This document shows positions 16,209 through 26,003 of a DNA stretch of 61,509 nt, piece by piece. The translations under genes and the position numbers were made by a program. The stretch covers positions 1-61,509 of the forward strand of contig JAQWQB010000018.1 in the NCBI GenBank assembly GCA_029245065.1, read 5' to 3'. This DNA is from Flavobacteriales bacterium. GTDB lineage: Bacteria > Bacteroidota > Bacteroidia > Flavobacteriales_D > Sanyastnellaceae. Each line of letters opens with the position of its first letter. Position 1 is the stretch's first letter. The notes below the pieces were generated by a model. That model made no database searches and was not told where the DNA came from. It was given only the letters and a program-made list of their open reading frames with translations.

Positions 16209-19200
16209 TTAACGCAGAAGTGTAACTGTACCGTTGTAATCTCTTCCGTTTGGAAGAACCAATACGTACCAGTACGTTCCGTCAGCTTGGTCTTGACCTC
16301 TCCAGTCTCCTGACTGATAGTCAGCGCTTTCATAAATCAAGTTACCCCATCTGTTGAAGATGCTCAGTTGAACATCATTATACACGTCAAGTCCTTCAAT
16401 TGAGAAGGTAACGTTATCTGCATCACCGTTCGGGGTGAATACGTTCGGGATGGTAATCTCACATGGATCAATGATTACTTCGAATGAAGCAGATGCTGAA
16501 CCACATGGGTTAGTAGCCGTTCCGTTGAGTGAAAGTGTTTGTCCCCAACAATCTTGAGAAAGTTGAGATGACACTAAATTCAAGTCATCGTTTCCAGAAA
16601 GGAAAGTAGTCTCACCAGCGCAGTTCACAGACCACACCCATTCGAATGCTTCACCAGCGTTCAAAGAGAATGTGTTGGTGATTTCAGGGCAAAGTGTAAT
16701 GAGTTCCTGAGGTGAAGGGTTGGCAACTGGGTTAGTACCGAAGTATACTTGTCCTTCAAACGTTTCAGTGTTACAGTTTCCTGGATCAGTAATAGTAGCA
16801 GAGAAACCACCGTTATCAGCTGGTGTGAAGACGTTTGAAATACCTTCCGTACCATCACTCCATATAACAGTCCAATCATCATTTGTTCCGTTTGCGAAAA
16901 TGGTCGCTTCGTCTTGGCCATCACAATAGATATTGATCAGCGGGAATGGATCGATGTCTCCAGCGATTGAAACCTCAGCACACGTTTCTACTCCGCCAGG
17001 GAAACATTCGTTGCTCACCGTTACGCAGTAGGTACCTGTTGTTGCTGCGTCCACTTCAGGGTCGTTTGATAAGAAATCACCGTTAATTGTCCACTCGTAA
17101 TCAATTCCACCAGCATTGTCAGCAATCGGATCCAAAGGAACAACACCACCATCACAAAGAATGGCATCTTCTAGTGCAATAACTTCTGGTTCGAATTGAG
17201 CCAAAATAGTGAAGCCAGCGTCATCAGAACCACACTCGTTGGTAATGGTTACCGTCAAGTTGAGGTCTTGCGGAGTATTGTAGCTATATGTGTTTTCAAG
17301 CACATCGTCAACTCCCGGACTTGGCCAATCAATTGTGGCGGTTCCACCAATGTCGGTAATCGTTGCTTCAACAAAAGCAGCCTCATCACCACAGAGGATG
17401 AATTCATCAGTAGTCAATGTAATAGAAGGTGCACTTGTGAACACGACTTCGTATTCGAACGTCTGACCACATGCATCTTCCGTAAACTGAAGCGTGTAAG
17501 CTCCATATTCACACGGTGTAAACTCGGTGTCGAACTGTGTGATGTCAGAGAATGCACCAGGACAATCAGGACCGTCAATAATAGACCATGTTCCGAAAGC
17601 TGGCTCAGAAGCACAACCAGCAGGCTCACTCCAAAGGGTTCCGTCAGTCAGGTTATTCAAGATGAAGTTGTTTTGATTTGAACAGTTGAACCCTTGAATG
17701 GTATTGTTCTCGTCTCCGTCTCCAGAAGAAACGTACACGATTTCAATATCGTCATCCGCTTCAATGTCAATTGTTTCAATTTGAACAAGACCACCTGAAG
17801 TGAAGATGCCAACAGATACACCGTTCACAAAGACTTCAATGAAAGCACCGTTCCAACCAGCGTCATCAGAAGATAACAAGTAAAGAGTCAATGCTCCTTC
17901 AGCTGGGTTAGAGAATCCACCTTCAAACGTAATAGGGTCGAGGTTGTCACAGTAAACACCAGACTGCTCATCTTCAGGGATGAATGGGCTAATATTGTCA
18001 ATGACGAATACACGTTGAGCGAAACAACCTGTTGCCATTTCTGCAAGAATTCGGTACACACCTGGTCCCATTGTGGCACAGTCACCATCTCCTTGAATAT
18101 CATCTATAGTTCCACCGAGGTCGTTCCAGTTTTCGTCCCATTGGTAACCAACGTATTCTAATTCTTCAATTTGGTCTGGATCAACACAAACTGTAGCTAA
18201 TTCATCGTAGCAAACCGGGTTCGGTTCAATGTTAATGTCTACCAACTCGAATGGCGTCACATCCAATTCGAATTGAATTTCCGCTTCGCATCCTTGGAAG
18301 CCAGCTGTTAATGTGAGCAACCCAGCAGTGTTGACGTCACATTCCTGTGTATCGCACCCTGTTGACCAAGTGTACGTATCAAAGCCATCAGAAGCGACCA
18401 ACGAAGTAGATTGGCCAGCGCAGATTCCCAAGTCTCCAGAAATGGTTAATTCGGGAAGCTCAACATTGATGACGTCAAAAACGTAATTGATTTCGGTAAC
18501 GCCTTCTGGCTCACCAGTATCTGTTGCTGTGAAAGTAATGGTGTTAATTCCTAGGTAATCAGTTGAACCAACGAACCCACCTTCAAAAATAGCTACCGCA
18601 CCGTTTTGTTGGTTGTCTATGAACAAGCCGTCAAGGTCTCCAGAAACTTCAATAGAAACGTTCTGGTTGGTTTCTGGTGGAAGGAAAGAAATGTCAATTG
18701 GCACCGTATCGTTCAAACAAACGGTAATGGTATCACACGCCAACGCCGAAGTTGAAATCGGAGGGGTGTTGTTTTGACCAGAAGTAGCCGTGTTGAAGTT
18801 GAATACTTTATCTGTTAGCCAGAAAACACCATCTTGTTCCTGAGGAGTATCTCCGTAGGGTCCGTTGTAGTTTGCGTTCAATAGGTTGAATCGCCCGTAT
18901 TGGATATTTGAACCTGTTGTAGAACTTTTATCAGCTCCAACATTCCCAGGGTTAGGCCCTAGAGTACCACCAGAACCACCTACATCACCGTGTGCCCACT
19001 GCATAGATTGGTAGCAAAGCTGTACGTTGTTTCCATCAGGAAGAAGCTCTCCGTCTTCAGGTGTGAATAGGATTTGGAAGGTATTTGTCTTGTCGGCATG
19101 ACTGTTGAAATAACCTACTTCGATGAAGTTTACATAAACACCTTCGGGCGTTACTTTGTACCAAATCTCTCCTGATTCTCTGATATCAATATCAGCCCAG

Positions 19201-19769
19201 TATCCTGCAATTTGGTCGTAGGTAGCTCCTGGGAATTCTTCAGGTGTCCAGTCAATGTAACCAGCACCGAACGAAACAGTTCCTTTCGAGTTGATGTAAA
19301 ATGAGTTGAAAAGCTCACCGTAGTGGTTGTGAGACCATCCGTTCAATCCAATTGGTCCAAGCCATGCATCAACATCGGCACCAGCACCTCCGGTTTCATC
19401 CCAATCCGTAGTATTAATCTGTGTGTAAGTTTCGTCTGGCTCAACCCAGCAATCGCAATCACCAGCAGCTAATTGACGTGCATACACACCATTTTGTCTT
19501 CTTTCAGCACGAATTTCTGAAGTTGCAGCTTTGTGTTCTGCCACAATTCTGCGTGCTTCTCCTTCGTCATATTGATCCCAAGCGCGCATCACTTCCCATT
19601 CAGCTCGTGACATATTTCGCACTGCTCCTTCAAAAGAGTTGTACTTATCAATGATTTGTTCTGCGGTAAGTGAAGAGGTGGTAACATCCTCATTAAGAGA
19701 AACTTGTCCATTTGTGCTCATCGCCAAACAACAGAAAGCGAAGAGTAAAAAGAGGGTATTTTTCATCAT
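16209..19769 (-). CDS. Large secreted protein with nidogen-like domain and type B T9SS sorting domain
   Basis: A 1186-residue protein with a signal peptide (about 1-22, ending STNG|QVS), a nidogen-like (NIDO) domain roughly 110-310 (FNSFYINSKGTVSFGAGYIDW, QIAGYWADIDIRESGEIWY, FQILFTPED), several Ig/cadherin-like beta repeats with regular cysteines, and a C-terminal CHU_C domain (IPNVFTPNGDADN..., IFNRWGNLIYES, DGTYWYVL). It should be exported by T9SS and attached at the cell surface; adhesion is plausible but unproven. Lies 91 bases downstream of the membrane CTD protein and ECF sigma genes on the same strand, and is followed by a strong terminator, so the three may share a transcript. Confidence 0.88.
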   Translation of the reverse strand: MMKNTLFLLFAFCCLAMSTNGQVSLNEDVTTSSLTAEQIIDKYNSFEGAVRNMSRAEWEVMRAWDQYDEGEARRIVAEHKAATSEIRAERRQNGVYARQLAAGDCDCWVEPDETYTQINTTDWDETGGAGADVDAWLGPIGLNGWSHNHYGELFNSFYINSKGTVSFGAGYIDWTPEEFPGATYDQIAGYWADIDIRESGEIWYKVTPEGVYVNFIEVGYFNSHADKTNTFQILFTPEDGELLPDGNNVQLCYQSMQWAHGDVGGSGGTLGPNPGNVGADKSSTTGSNIQYGRFNLLNANYNGPYGDTPQEQDGVFWLTDKVFNFNTATSGQNNTPPISTSALACDTITVCLNDTVPIDISFLPPETNQNVSIEVSGDLDGLFIDNQQNGAVAIFEGGFVGSTDYLGINTITFTATDTGEPEGVTEINYVFDVINVELPELTISGDLGICAGQSTSLVASDGFDTYTWSTGCDTQECDVNTAGLLTLTAGFQGCEAEIQFELDVTPFELVDINIEPNPVCYDELATVCVDPDQIEELEYVGYQWDENWNDLGGTIDDIQGDGDCATMGPGVYRILAEMATGCFAQRVFVIDNISPFIPEDEQSGVYCDNLDPITFEGGFSNPAEGALTLYLLSSDDAGWNGAFIEVFVNGVSVGIFTSGGLVQIETIDIEADDDIEIVYVSSGDGDENNTIQGFNCSNQNNFILNNLTDGTLWSEPAGCASEPAFGTWSIIDGPDCPGAFSDITQFDTEFTPCEYGAYTLQFTEDACGQTFEYEVVFTSAPSITLTTDEFILCGDEAAFVEATITDIGGTATIDWPSPGVDDVLENTYSYNTPQDLNLTVTITNECGSDDAGFTILAQFEPEVIALEDAILCDGGVVPLDPIADNAGGIDYEWTINGDFLSNDPEVDAATTGTYCVTVSNECFPGGVETCAEVSIAGDIDPFPLINIYCDGQDEATIFANGTNDDWTVIWSDGTEGISNVFTPADNGGFSATITDPGNCNTETFEGQVYFGTNPVANPSPQELITLCPEITNTFSLNAGEAFEWVWSVNCAGETTFLSGNDDLNLVSSQLSQDCWGQTLSLNGTATNPCGSASASFEVIIDPCEITIPNVFTPNGDADNVTFSIEGLDVYNDVQLSIFNRWGNLIYESADYQSGDWRGQDQADGTYWYVLVLPNGRDYNGTVTLLR

Positions 19770-19808
19770 GCCGATTATTATTTCAGGTCTCTATTTCAAT
19801 AGTATAAT

Positions 19809-19852
19809 CACGAATTTTCCTGATTCGTGTGTTTTCAAGGCTAGCAAATATA
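19809..19852 (-). promoter_or_regulatory. Possible internal promoter and leader hairpin before the large T9SS gene
   Basis: On the minus strand TATATTTG (19852-19845) matches the -7 element TAnnTTTG exactly, but no good -33 TTTG lies upstream. A 7-bp hairpin CACGAAT / ATTCGTG (19809-19829) follows. It could give separate control of the substrate gene. Confidence 0.35.
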
Positions 19853-19860
19853 AGGTTTAC

Positions 19861-20955
19861 TTAATTACGCTGTAAGAATACCTTTCGTTGCTTGTTAATG
19901 TTTTCACCAAATTGAGTCTTCCCAGACACTTTTAAGATGTAATCACCTCGTTGGGCGGGTTCTCCACCAAATACATTTCCATCCCATCCAATGCCGTCTC
20001 CAACTTGTTCAAAAAGCAATTTTCCGTCCAACGAATAGACTTGCATGCTTAAAATTGTAACGTTCTGCGAACGCTCAGCGGGGTTCAAGAAATCATTGTA
20101 CCCATCTCCGTTTGGTGTGAAGGTGTTGGGCAAAATGAGTAAAGCCGGTTTTCGAACTGTCAAGGTTAATTCATCCAATTTCGAAAAGCCTTTTTCGTCC
20201 GTCACATTTAACATGATGTCGTAAACACCTTCTTCTTCGAATTGATGTACCGGGCTCATTTCATAACTCGTTGTGCCATCTCCAAAAATCCAGAAGTAGG
20301 CAGCTCCTTGCTTGAAATCAGGTGTAAATGTTATGATGAAGTCTTCAAAAGGGTCTTCTGCTGTGGTAAATGAACCCGTTAAATCTGGATTGATAACAGG
20401 AGTGGCCGCTTCTTCTTCTTCCAGGGAGACCTCAACAGAGTCTTCTTGAACGGGCTCCTCGAGCACTTCAGCGCCGTTTTGTACAGCAATTTCAGCTAAT
20501 CCGTTGAGTGGAAGATCAGTTTGAACAGCAGTTGCTTCCCACTCAATGGTATCAGCAATTGGGTCTTCATTGATTTCCGTTTTTACGCGAGATGTTGTTG
20601 TAGTTGTAGCGCTTGTTCCTTCAGAGGAAACAGGTGTCTGCTCATCCAACGGACTAGGCGTTTGAGGCGCCGTTTCTGGAGAAATCTTTTCTGGTTGCAC
20701 CACCACCGTTTGTTCTTGAGGAGGTGTGTTGCCTTTGATGAATACTACAACGGCTGTTGAGATTCCAATTACTGCAGTAGCAATGGCTGCCCAACCCACG
20801 GCCCCTAGTTTGAAACCAGACGCAGCGGCAACAGACCCAGCCCCGGCAGCGGGCAAAGCACTTTGAATCCCTTGCCAAATGGCAGGGTCCACCGGTGCGC
20901 TCGCCTGGTGCATTTTCTCACTGAGGAGGTCTTGTATGCGTTTATCTTCGTTCAT
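19861..20955 (-). CDS. Single-pass membrane protein with PKD and CHU_C-type T9SS domain, in anti-sigma position
   Basis: A 364-residue protein encoded directly after the ECF sigma factor, overlapping it by 14 bases. Residues 1-48 are cytoplasmic-type (MNEDKRIQDLLSEKMHQ...DPAIWQGIQ, a layout like anti-sigma factors), 51-73 are one transmembrane helix, ~75-185 a Pro/Thr/Glu-rich periplasmic linker, ~190-265 a PKD domain (FWIFGDGTTS, VHQFEEEGVYDI), and ~270-364 a gliding-motility-associated CHU_C domain (PNTFTPNGDGYNDFLNP). There is no cleavable signal peptide, so the T9SS-type tail would be held in the periplasm. A role as anti-sigma sensor of T9SS status is inference; gene order is what supports it. 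Confidence 0.8.
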   Translation of the reverse strand: MNEDKRIQDLLSEKMHQASAPVDPAIWQGIQSALPAAGAGSVAAASGFKLGAVGWAAIATAVIGISTAVVVFIKGNTPPQEQTVVVQPEKISPETAPQTPSPLDEQTPVSSEGTSATTTTTSRVKTEINEDPIADTIEWEATAVQTDLPLNGLAEIAVQNGAEVLEEPVQEDSVEVSLEEEEAATPVINPDLTGSFTTAEDPFEDFIITFTPDFKQGAAYFWIFGDGTTSYEMSPVHQFEEEGVYDIMLNVTDEKGFSKLDELTLTVRKPALLILPNTFTPNGDGYNDFLNPAERSQNVTILSMQVYSLDGKLLFEQVGDGIGWDGNVFGGEPAQRGDYILKVSGKTQFGENINKQRKVFLQRN

Positions 20956-21487
20956 CACGTTGTTCGATCGCTTCGAGCTCATTTCTTAATTGAATCTTTG
21001 CTTTGTGGAACTGGGTTTTAGAGGTGCTTTCGGAAATACCGAGTTGTTGAGCAATCTCTTTGTGGCTGTAGCCTTCAATGGCAAACAGGTTGAATACCGT
21101 TCGGTAACCTGTAGGTAGCTGTTGAATCAATTGCATGATATCTTCAGCGGCCAGTTTGGCGAAAACATCAAATGTTGAGGCAGTAGCCATGACATCGTCG
21201 TTTATTTCCTCGTTGAAGCTGTGTTTTTTCTCCTTCCTTAAATGAAGTAAGGCAGAGTTAACCACTACTCTTCGAATCCATCCGCCAAGAGCGCCATCAC
21301 CCTTGTATTGTTCCAGTTTTTCAAAGACCCTAATAAATCCGTCTTGCATCATATCTGCCGCATCAGCGCCATTACCAGCATACCGAAGGCACACGGCCAT
21401 CATTTGTCCAGAAAACTGATCGTACAATTCACGCTGAGCCTTTCGGTCATTTCCAATGCACGCTTTGATCAGTTCTTCTTCAGACAT
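20942..21487 (-). CDS. ECF-type RNA polymerase sigma factor
   Basis: A 181-residue sigma-70 family protein of the ECF type, with region 2 (LYDQFSGQMMAVCLRYAGNGADAADMMQDGFIRVFEKL) and region 4 (LPTGYRTVFNLFAIEGYSHKEIAQQLGISESTSKTQ) and no regions 1 or 3. It would direct polymerase to a small regulon, normally held off by a membrane anti-sigma encoded next to it; here that next gene is the CHU_C-tailed membrane protein. Divergent from lepA. Targets cannot be read off directly. Confidence 0.93.
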   Translation of the reverse strand: MSEEELIKACIGNDRKAQRELYDQFSGQMMAVCLRYAGNGADAADMMQDGFIRVFEKLEQYKGDGALGGWIRRVVVNSALLHLRKEKKHSFNEEINDDVMATASTFDVFAKLAAEDIMQLIQQLPTGYRTVFNLFAIEGYSHKEIAQQLGISESTSKTQFHKAKIQLRNELEAIEQRDERR

Positions 21488-21627
21488 AGGATTTGTGAGT
21501 ATATGATACCTCGTGGGATTTAAAAGTTGCCTGCTTTTTTAATTCTGCAGAAAAAAGTTGTCCAAAGATGGAGAACATTCAAGGTTTGTCGCAAATTATT
21601 CACGGGTTAACGCTATTTTTGCTCCTT

Positions 21628-23415
21628 ATGGAGAATATTCGAAATTTCTGCATCATTGCACACATCGACCACGGGAAGAGTACGCTTGCTGATCGATTGC
21701 TGCAAACTACAGGAACAATTTCCGACAGGCAGTTGCAAGAGCAAACGCTTGACGACATGGATTTGGAGCGTGAACGAGGCATCACAATTAAAAGTCATGC
21801 CATTCAGATGGCCCACAAGCATGAAGGCACTGATTACGTTTTAAATCTAATTGACACTCCGGGACACGTAGACTTTTCTTACGAAGTTTCCAGGTCCATT
21901 GCGGCGTGTGAAGGAGCATTACTCATTGTAGATGCCTCCCAAGGAATTGAAGCGCAGACGATTTCGAATCTATATTTAGCACTAGAGCACGATTTGGAGA
22001 TCATCCCCATCTTGAATAAAATGGACTTGCCAAGTGCAGATCCGGAAATGGTGACGGACCAAATCGTTGACCTTATTGGGTGTGACCCAAGTGATGTTAT
22101 TCCTGCAAGTGGAAAAACAGGACAAGGAGTTGAAGACATACTTAAAGCAATTGTTGACCGTGTACCAGCACCAAAAGGGGATGTGAACGCTCCGTTCCAA
22201 GCCATGGTTTTTGATTCGGTATTCAATTCATTCAGAGGAATCATTGCTTACTTCCGTGTGTTGAATGGTCAAATTCATAAGGGCGAAGCGGTAAAGTTCA
22301 TCAATACAGGCAAAGAGTACCACGCTGATGAAATTGGTGTGTTAGGACTTGACCTCATTCCGAAGAAAACACTGTCAGCCGGAGATGTTGGATACATTAT
22401 CTCTGGAATTAAGAACGCCAAAGAAGTAAAAGTTGGAGATACACTCACGGTGAAAAGCAGACCTTGTACTACGGCGGTAAAAGGTTTTGAGGACGTAAAG
22501 CCAATGTTTTTCGCTGGAATTTATCCGGTAGACACCGAAGATTACGAAGAGCTTCGTTACTCCATGGAGAAACTTCAGTTGAACGATGCTGCACTCGTTT
22601 TCGAACCAGAATCTTCAGCAGCACTTGGATTTGGGTTCCGTTGCGGTTTCTTGGGAATGCTCCACATGGAGATTGTGCAGGAAAGATTGGAACGTGAATT
22701 TGACATGACGGTCATCACTACGGTGCCTAACGTGTCTTACTTCGCCACAGACAAGAAAGGAGAGGAACTGATTATCAATAACCCGAGTGATATGCCTGAC
22801 CCGTCCAAATTGGACTTTGTGAAGGAGCCATTTATCACGGCGCAAATCATTTCGAAAAGTGAATACGTTGGGGCAATTATGACCCTTTGCATTGAAAAAC
22901 GAGGGTTGTTAAAGAACCAAGTCTACCTCACAGCAGATAGAGTAGAGTTGACGTTTGACATGCCACTAGGAGAAATTGTATTTGATTTTTACGACAAGTT
23001 GAAGTCTGTTTCTAGGGGGTATGCAAGCTTCGATTATTTCGCTGCAGATTACCGCGAATCATCGCTTGTTAAGCTAGACATTCTGCTCAATGGAGACCAA
23101 GTTGACGCCCTTTCAGCACTTATTCACCGCGATCACGCTTTCGAACTAGGAAAGAAGATTTGTTTGAAGTTGAAAGAGTTGATTCCACGACAGCAATTCA
23201 TGATTGCCTTGCAGGCAGCTATTGGGGCGAAAATCGTGGCGCGTGAAACCATCAAGCCTGTCCGAAAGGATGTAACGGCGAAGTGTTACGGTGGAGATAT
23301 TACGCGTAAAAGAAAGCTTCTTGAAAAGCAAAAGAAAGGAAAGAAGAGAATGCGTCAGGTAGGAAATGTAGAAGTTCCTCAGGAGGCCTTTTTAGCTGTA
23401 TTGAAGCTGGATTAA
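21628..23415 (+). CDS. lepA: Elongation factor 4 (LepA)
   Basis: A 595-residue translational GTPase. The start ATG 21628 ([19 protein letters not shown]) gives the standard LepA N-terminus with the G1 loop at about 11-19; the longer frame adds 20 odd residues. [14 protein letters not shown], and the C-terminal LepA-specific [11 protein letters not shown] are present. EF4 back-translocates or remodels stalled ribosomes. A TATTTTTG element ends 7 nt before the ATG, so a very short leader is possible. Convergent with rlmN, one base apart. Confidence 0.97.
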   Translation: MENIRNFCIIAHIDHGKSTLADRLLQTTGTISDRQLQEQTLDDMDLERERGITIKSHAIQMAHKHEGTDYVLNLIDTPGHVDFSYEVSRSIAACEGALLIVDASQGIEAQTISNLYLALEHDLEIIPILNKMDLPSADPEMVTDQIVDLIGCDPSDVIPASGKTGQGVEDILKAIVDRVPAPKGDVNAPFQAMVFDSVFNSFRGIIAYFRVLNGQIHKGEAVKFINTGKEYHADEIGVLGLDLIPKKTLSAGDVGYIISGIKNAKEVKVGDTLTVKSRPCTTAVKGFEDVKPMFFAGIYPVDTEDYEELRYSMEKLQLNDAALVFEPESSAALGFGFRCGFLGMLHMEIVQERLEREFDMTVITTVPNVSYFATDKKGEELIINNPSDMPDPSKLDFVKEPFITAQIISKSEYVGAIMTLCIEKRGLLKNQVYLTADRVELTFDMPLGEIVFDFYDKLKSVSRGYASFDYFAADYRESSLVKLDILLNGDQVDALSALIHRDHAFELGKKICLKLKELIPRQQFMIALQAAIGAKIVARETIKPVRKDVTAKCYGGDITRKRKLLEKQKKGKKRMRQVGNVEVPQEAFLAVLKLD

Positions 23416-23416
23416 A

Positions 23417-24475
23417 TCAGGCTGTTTTCTTAGCAATTTCATTCTTGTTGGCCAACTGGCCACATGCTGCGTCAATGTCTTTTCCGCGTGAACGGCGCAC
23501 ATTCACTACGAGGTTGCAGCCTTCTAAAAAATCCCTGAACGCATCTACTTTGGCAATGGACGCTTGCTGGAATTCCCCGTCGTCAATGGGGTTGTATTCA
23601 ATGATATTGATTTTACACGGAACGCTTTTACAGAAACGTGCAAGTTCTTTAGCATCCTCTATTCCGTCATTGAAATCTTTGAAGATGATGTACTCAAAGG
23701 TCACCCTAGACTTCGTCTTCTCATGAAAATAGCGCAACGCCTCAGCTAGCGAAGCAAGGTTGTTGGAATCATTAATATCCATGATCTTACTGCGCTTTTC
23801 GTCATTGGCAGCATGAAGCGAAAGCGCTAAGTTGAATTTCACATCGTCGTCTCCCAGTTTCTTGATCAACTTGGCAATGCCGGCCGTACTTACCGTAATG
23901 CGCTTTGGAGACATTCCCAAACCGGGGGTAGAAGTAATTTTTTCAATGGACGAGAGCATGTTTTTGTAGTTCAACAAGGGCTCTCCCATTCCCATATACA
24001 CAATGTTAGACAGTGGAATGTCATAACGCTCTTTAGATAGCTTGGCCAAGTAGGCAACCTGGTCGTAAATCTCTCCAGCCTGGAGGTTTTTCATCAATTT
24101 GAGCTTTCCTGTAGCGCAAAACTTGCATGCTAAACTGCAGCCTACCTGAGATGAAATGCAAGCTGTCATACGTGATTTGGTTGGAATAAGTACCCCTTCA
24201 ACCACGCGAGATTTTTCAATTTCGAAAGCACACTTAATGGTTTTGTCAGAGCTCACCTGTTGCTCAGAACATTCTGCAGCATTGAGTGAAAACCACGCTT
24301 CTAAGTTTTCTCTGAGCCCCTTGCTCAAACTGGTCATTTGACTAAAGTCAGTGACACCGTGTGTCCACAACCACTCGTATACCTGCTTGGCACGAAACGG
24401 CTTTTCCCCTTTCTCTACCAAAGCGGCTTTGAGCTCTTCAAATGAAAGGTCGCGGATGTCAGTCTTTTTAACCAT
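23417..24475 (-). CDS. rlmN: 23S rRNA (adenine2503-C2)-methyltransferase / tRNA A37 methyltransferase
   Basis: A 352-residue radical-SAM enzyme. The cluster ligands are C113-x3-C117-x2-C120 (in VGCSLACKFCATG), preceded by IPTKSRMTACISSQ, and the second catalytic cysteine is C338 in AACGQLA. RlmN methylates A2503 of 23S rRNA and A37 of some tRNAs. The ATG at 24475 is chosen since the frame upstream is out of family. Tail-to-tail with lepA, leaving no room for a terminator between them. Confidence 0.96.
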   Translation of the reverse strand: MVKKTDIRDLSFEELKAALVEKGEKPFRAKQVYEWLWTHGVTDFSQMTSLSKGLRENLEAWFSLNAAECSEQQVSSDKTIKCAFEIEKSRVVEGVLIPTKSRMTACISSQVGCSLACKFCATGKLKLMKNLQAGEIYDQVAYLAKLSKERYDIPLSNIVYMGMGEPLLNYKNMLSSIEKITSTPGLGMSPKRITVSTAGIAKLIKKLGDDDVKFNLALSLHAANDEKRSKIMDINDSNNLASLAEALRYFHEKTKSRVTFEYIIFKDFNDGIEDAKELARFCKSVPCKINIIEYNPIDDGEFQQASIAKVDAFRDFLEGCNLVVNVRRSRGKDIDAACGQLANKNEIAKKTA

Positions 24476-24531
24476 GGTGCAAATATACAGCGAAGGAAGG
24501 TGGTAAATGCATTCAAATAGTAGGGACAAAA

Positions 24532-24561
24532 AAAATCCCTCCAAAATGATGAAGGGATTTT
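24532..24561 (-). terminator. Intrinsic terminator of the TonB-like gene
   Basis: 9-bp stem AAAATCCCT / AGGGATTTT with a 12-nt loop, followed on the minus strand by a run of eight U, 25 nt after the stop at 24586. Confidence 0.8.
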
Positions 24562-24585
24562 ACCGAAAAATGAGAAGGCCAGAGA

Positions 24586-24951
24586 TCATGTCTGTTGTTT
24601 GAAAACGAATTTGTAACGAATCGCTTGACCATCATTGTCGCCTGTATTGTCCAAGCGAATTTTCTTTAGCTTCTTCACCACGTAGTCCATCAATTCAGTG
24701 TTGCTAGACTCAATGCTCAAGATCTTTACTTTGCCAGAATTGTCGATTTTGAAGCTTACTTCAACAGTTCCTTGCATTTCTTGTCCAGCTGCGGCGCTTG
24801 GAAAGATCATTACACGGTCAACTGCTTTGCGAACGTAACGTTCAAAAGTAGTTTCTGACTTGTCTGTTGTGGGCTCAACACCGGTGTTAGCAGCGGAACC
24901 TTGAAGAACCATAACGGCGCTTAATAGGAAGGTAAGAACGAATGTTTTCAT
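24586..24951 (-). CDS. Secreted TonB C-terminal-like domain protein
   Basis: A 121-residue protein starting at ATG 24951 with a signal peptide (MKTFVLTFLLSAVMVLQGSA) and a TonB-C-like fold: GTVEVSFKIDNSGKVKILSIESSN, then a VVKKLKKIRLD helix and a final strand RYKFVFKQ. Solo domains of this kind are frequent in Bacteroidota periplasm; function unknown. Lies downstream of the LytTR regulator on the same strand, with a strong terminator after it. Confidence 0.75.
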   Translation of the reverse strand: MKTFVLTFLLSAVMVLQGSAANTGVEPTTDKSETTFERYVRKAVDRVMIFPSAAAGQEMQGTVEVSFKIDNSGKVKILSIESSNTELMDYVVKKLKKIRLDNTGDNDGQAIRYKFVFKQQT

Positions 24952-25049
24952 GATTGTGTGTTTGGAAGTAAGACGCGCAACTTTCAATGAAGTTACAGGC
25001 ACCCCTACCCAAAACAGGTCCAAATCCGTAAGCGGTAATTATCTGATGT

Positions 25050-25787
25050 TCAATGGTTCGTGGACCATAATTGTTGGAGATGCCGTTTTATTTGGTCTCT
25101 CCTTCGCACCGCTGTTTTCACTTCACTGCCGTCAATCATGACACAAAAATGCTGCTGAAAATTACATGTTTGAACCTTCCGAACATTCACCAAGTAGCTG
25201 TTGTGTACCCGACAAAAATCGGTGTCGTCTAACAATTGCTCCAGTGCTTTTAGGTTTTTGGAAACCACCAATCGTTCTCCTTTCGAAGTATACACCGTAG
25301 AATAACTCCCCGCGGCCTGGATATATAGAATGTCTTTGTGCGCAATGTAATGGAGCTGTCCTTTGGTAAACAACTCAATTTTCTTGTAATAACTCTTAGA
25401 ACGAAGTTCAGCCTCTGTTACCATTTTGTCTGAAAGCTTGTTTAAGCAAGAGTTTAAATCTGAAGGGTCCAAGGGTTTGAGTAGGTAGTCAAAGGCATCA
25501 CGTTTAATAGCATCTAATGCATAATGAGAAAACGTCGAATAGAAAATGGTGCGAAAGGAGGGTTTCTTAAACTTGTCAAGGAGATCTATTCCAGATCCGC
25601 CCGGCATGTGCATATCTAGGAAAACGACATCTGGGTTCAGTTTATCGATGAGCTGATAAGCTTCCGCCCCATTTGCGGCCTCACCAACGACATTGATGTT
25701 GGGATGATTGGTAGAAATTTGATGGTAAAGGAGTTCTCTGGCCGTAGGGTCATCATCAACGATGACCGTATCAATCTGCATTTTCAT
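25050..25787 (-). CDS. LytTR-family response regulator (orphan)
   Basis: A 245-residue protein: receiver (1-120; DDD at 11-13, D in VVFLDMHMPGGSG at about 56, Lys in YLLKPLD) and LytTR domain (about 145-240; DILYIQAAGSYSTVYT, DFCRVHNSYLVN). No histidine kinase sits next to it, so its partner is elsewhere. It may share a transcript with the TonB-like gene 98 bases downstream. Two possible starts (25787 and 25781) differ by two residues. Confidence 0.9.
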   Translation of the reverse strand: MKMQIDTVIVDDDPTARELLYHQISTNHPNINVVGEAANGAEAYQLIDKLNPDVVFLDMHMPGGSGIDLLDKFKKPSFRTIFYSTFSHYALDAIKRDAFDYLLKPLDPSDLNSCLNKLSDKMVTEAELRSKSYYKKIELFTKGQLHYIAHKDILYIQAAGSYSTVYTSKGERLVVSKNLKALEQLLDDTDFCRVHNSYLVNVRKVQTCNFQQHFCVMIDGSEVKTAVRRRDQIKRHLQQLWSTNH

Positions 25788-26003
25788 ACGAAGTAGTATT
25801 AATGTAAGTAGTTCGAAGCCTGGCAGAATCAGAGAATGTAGACCTCAGGAACAAAAGTGCTTATTCTCTTTGAATCGTTTTAAGAAACTTTTCAAATGGT
25901 ATACCTATTAATAGATTCGGCGGGAAAAAGAAAATATTCGGTTTCGTGTAACAAATTGAAACAGCAGTGCGTCACACAGTTGAACACACCAATAAGAGAT
26001 GAT

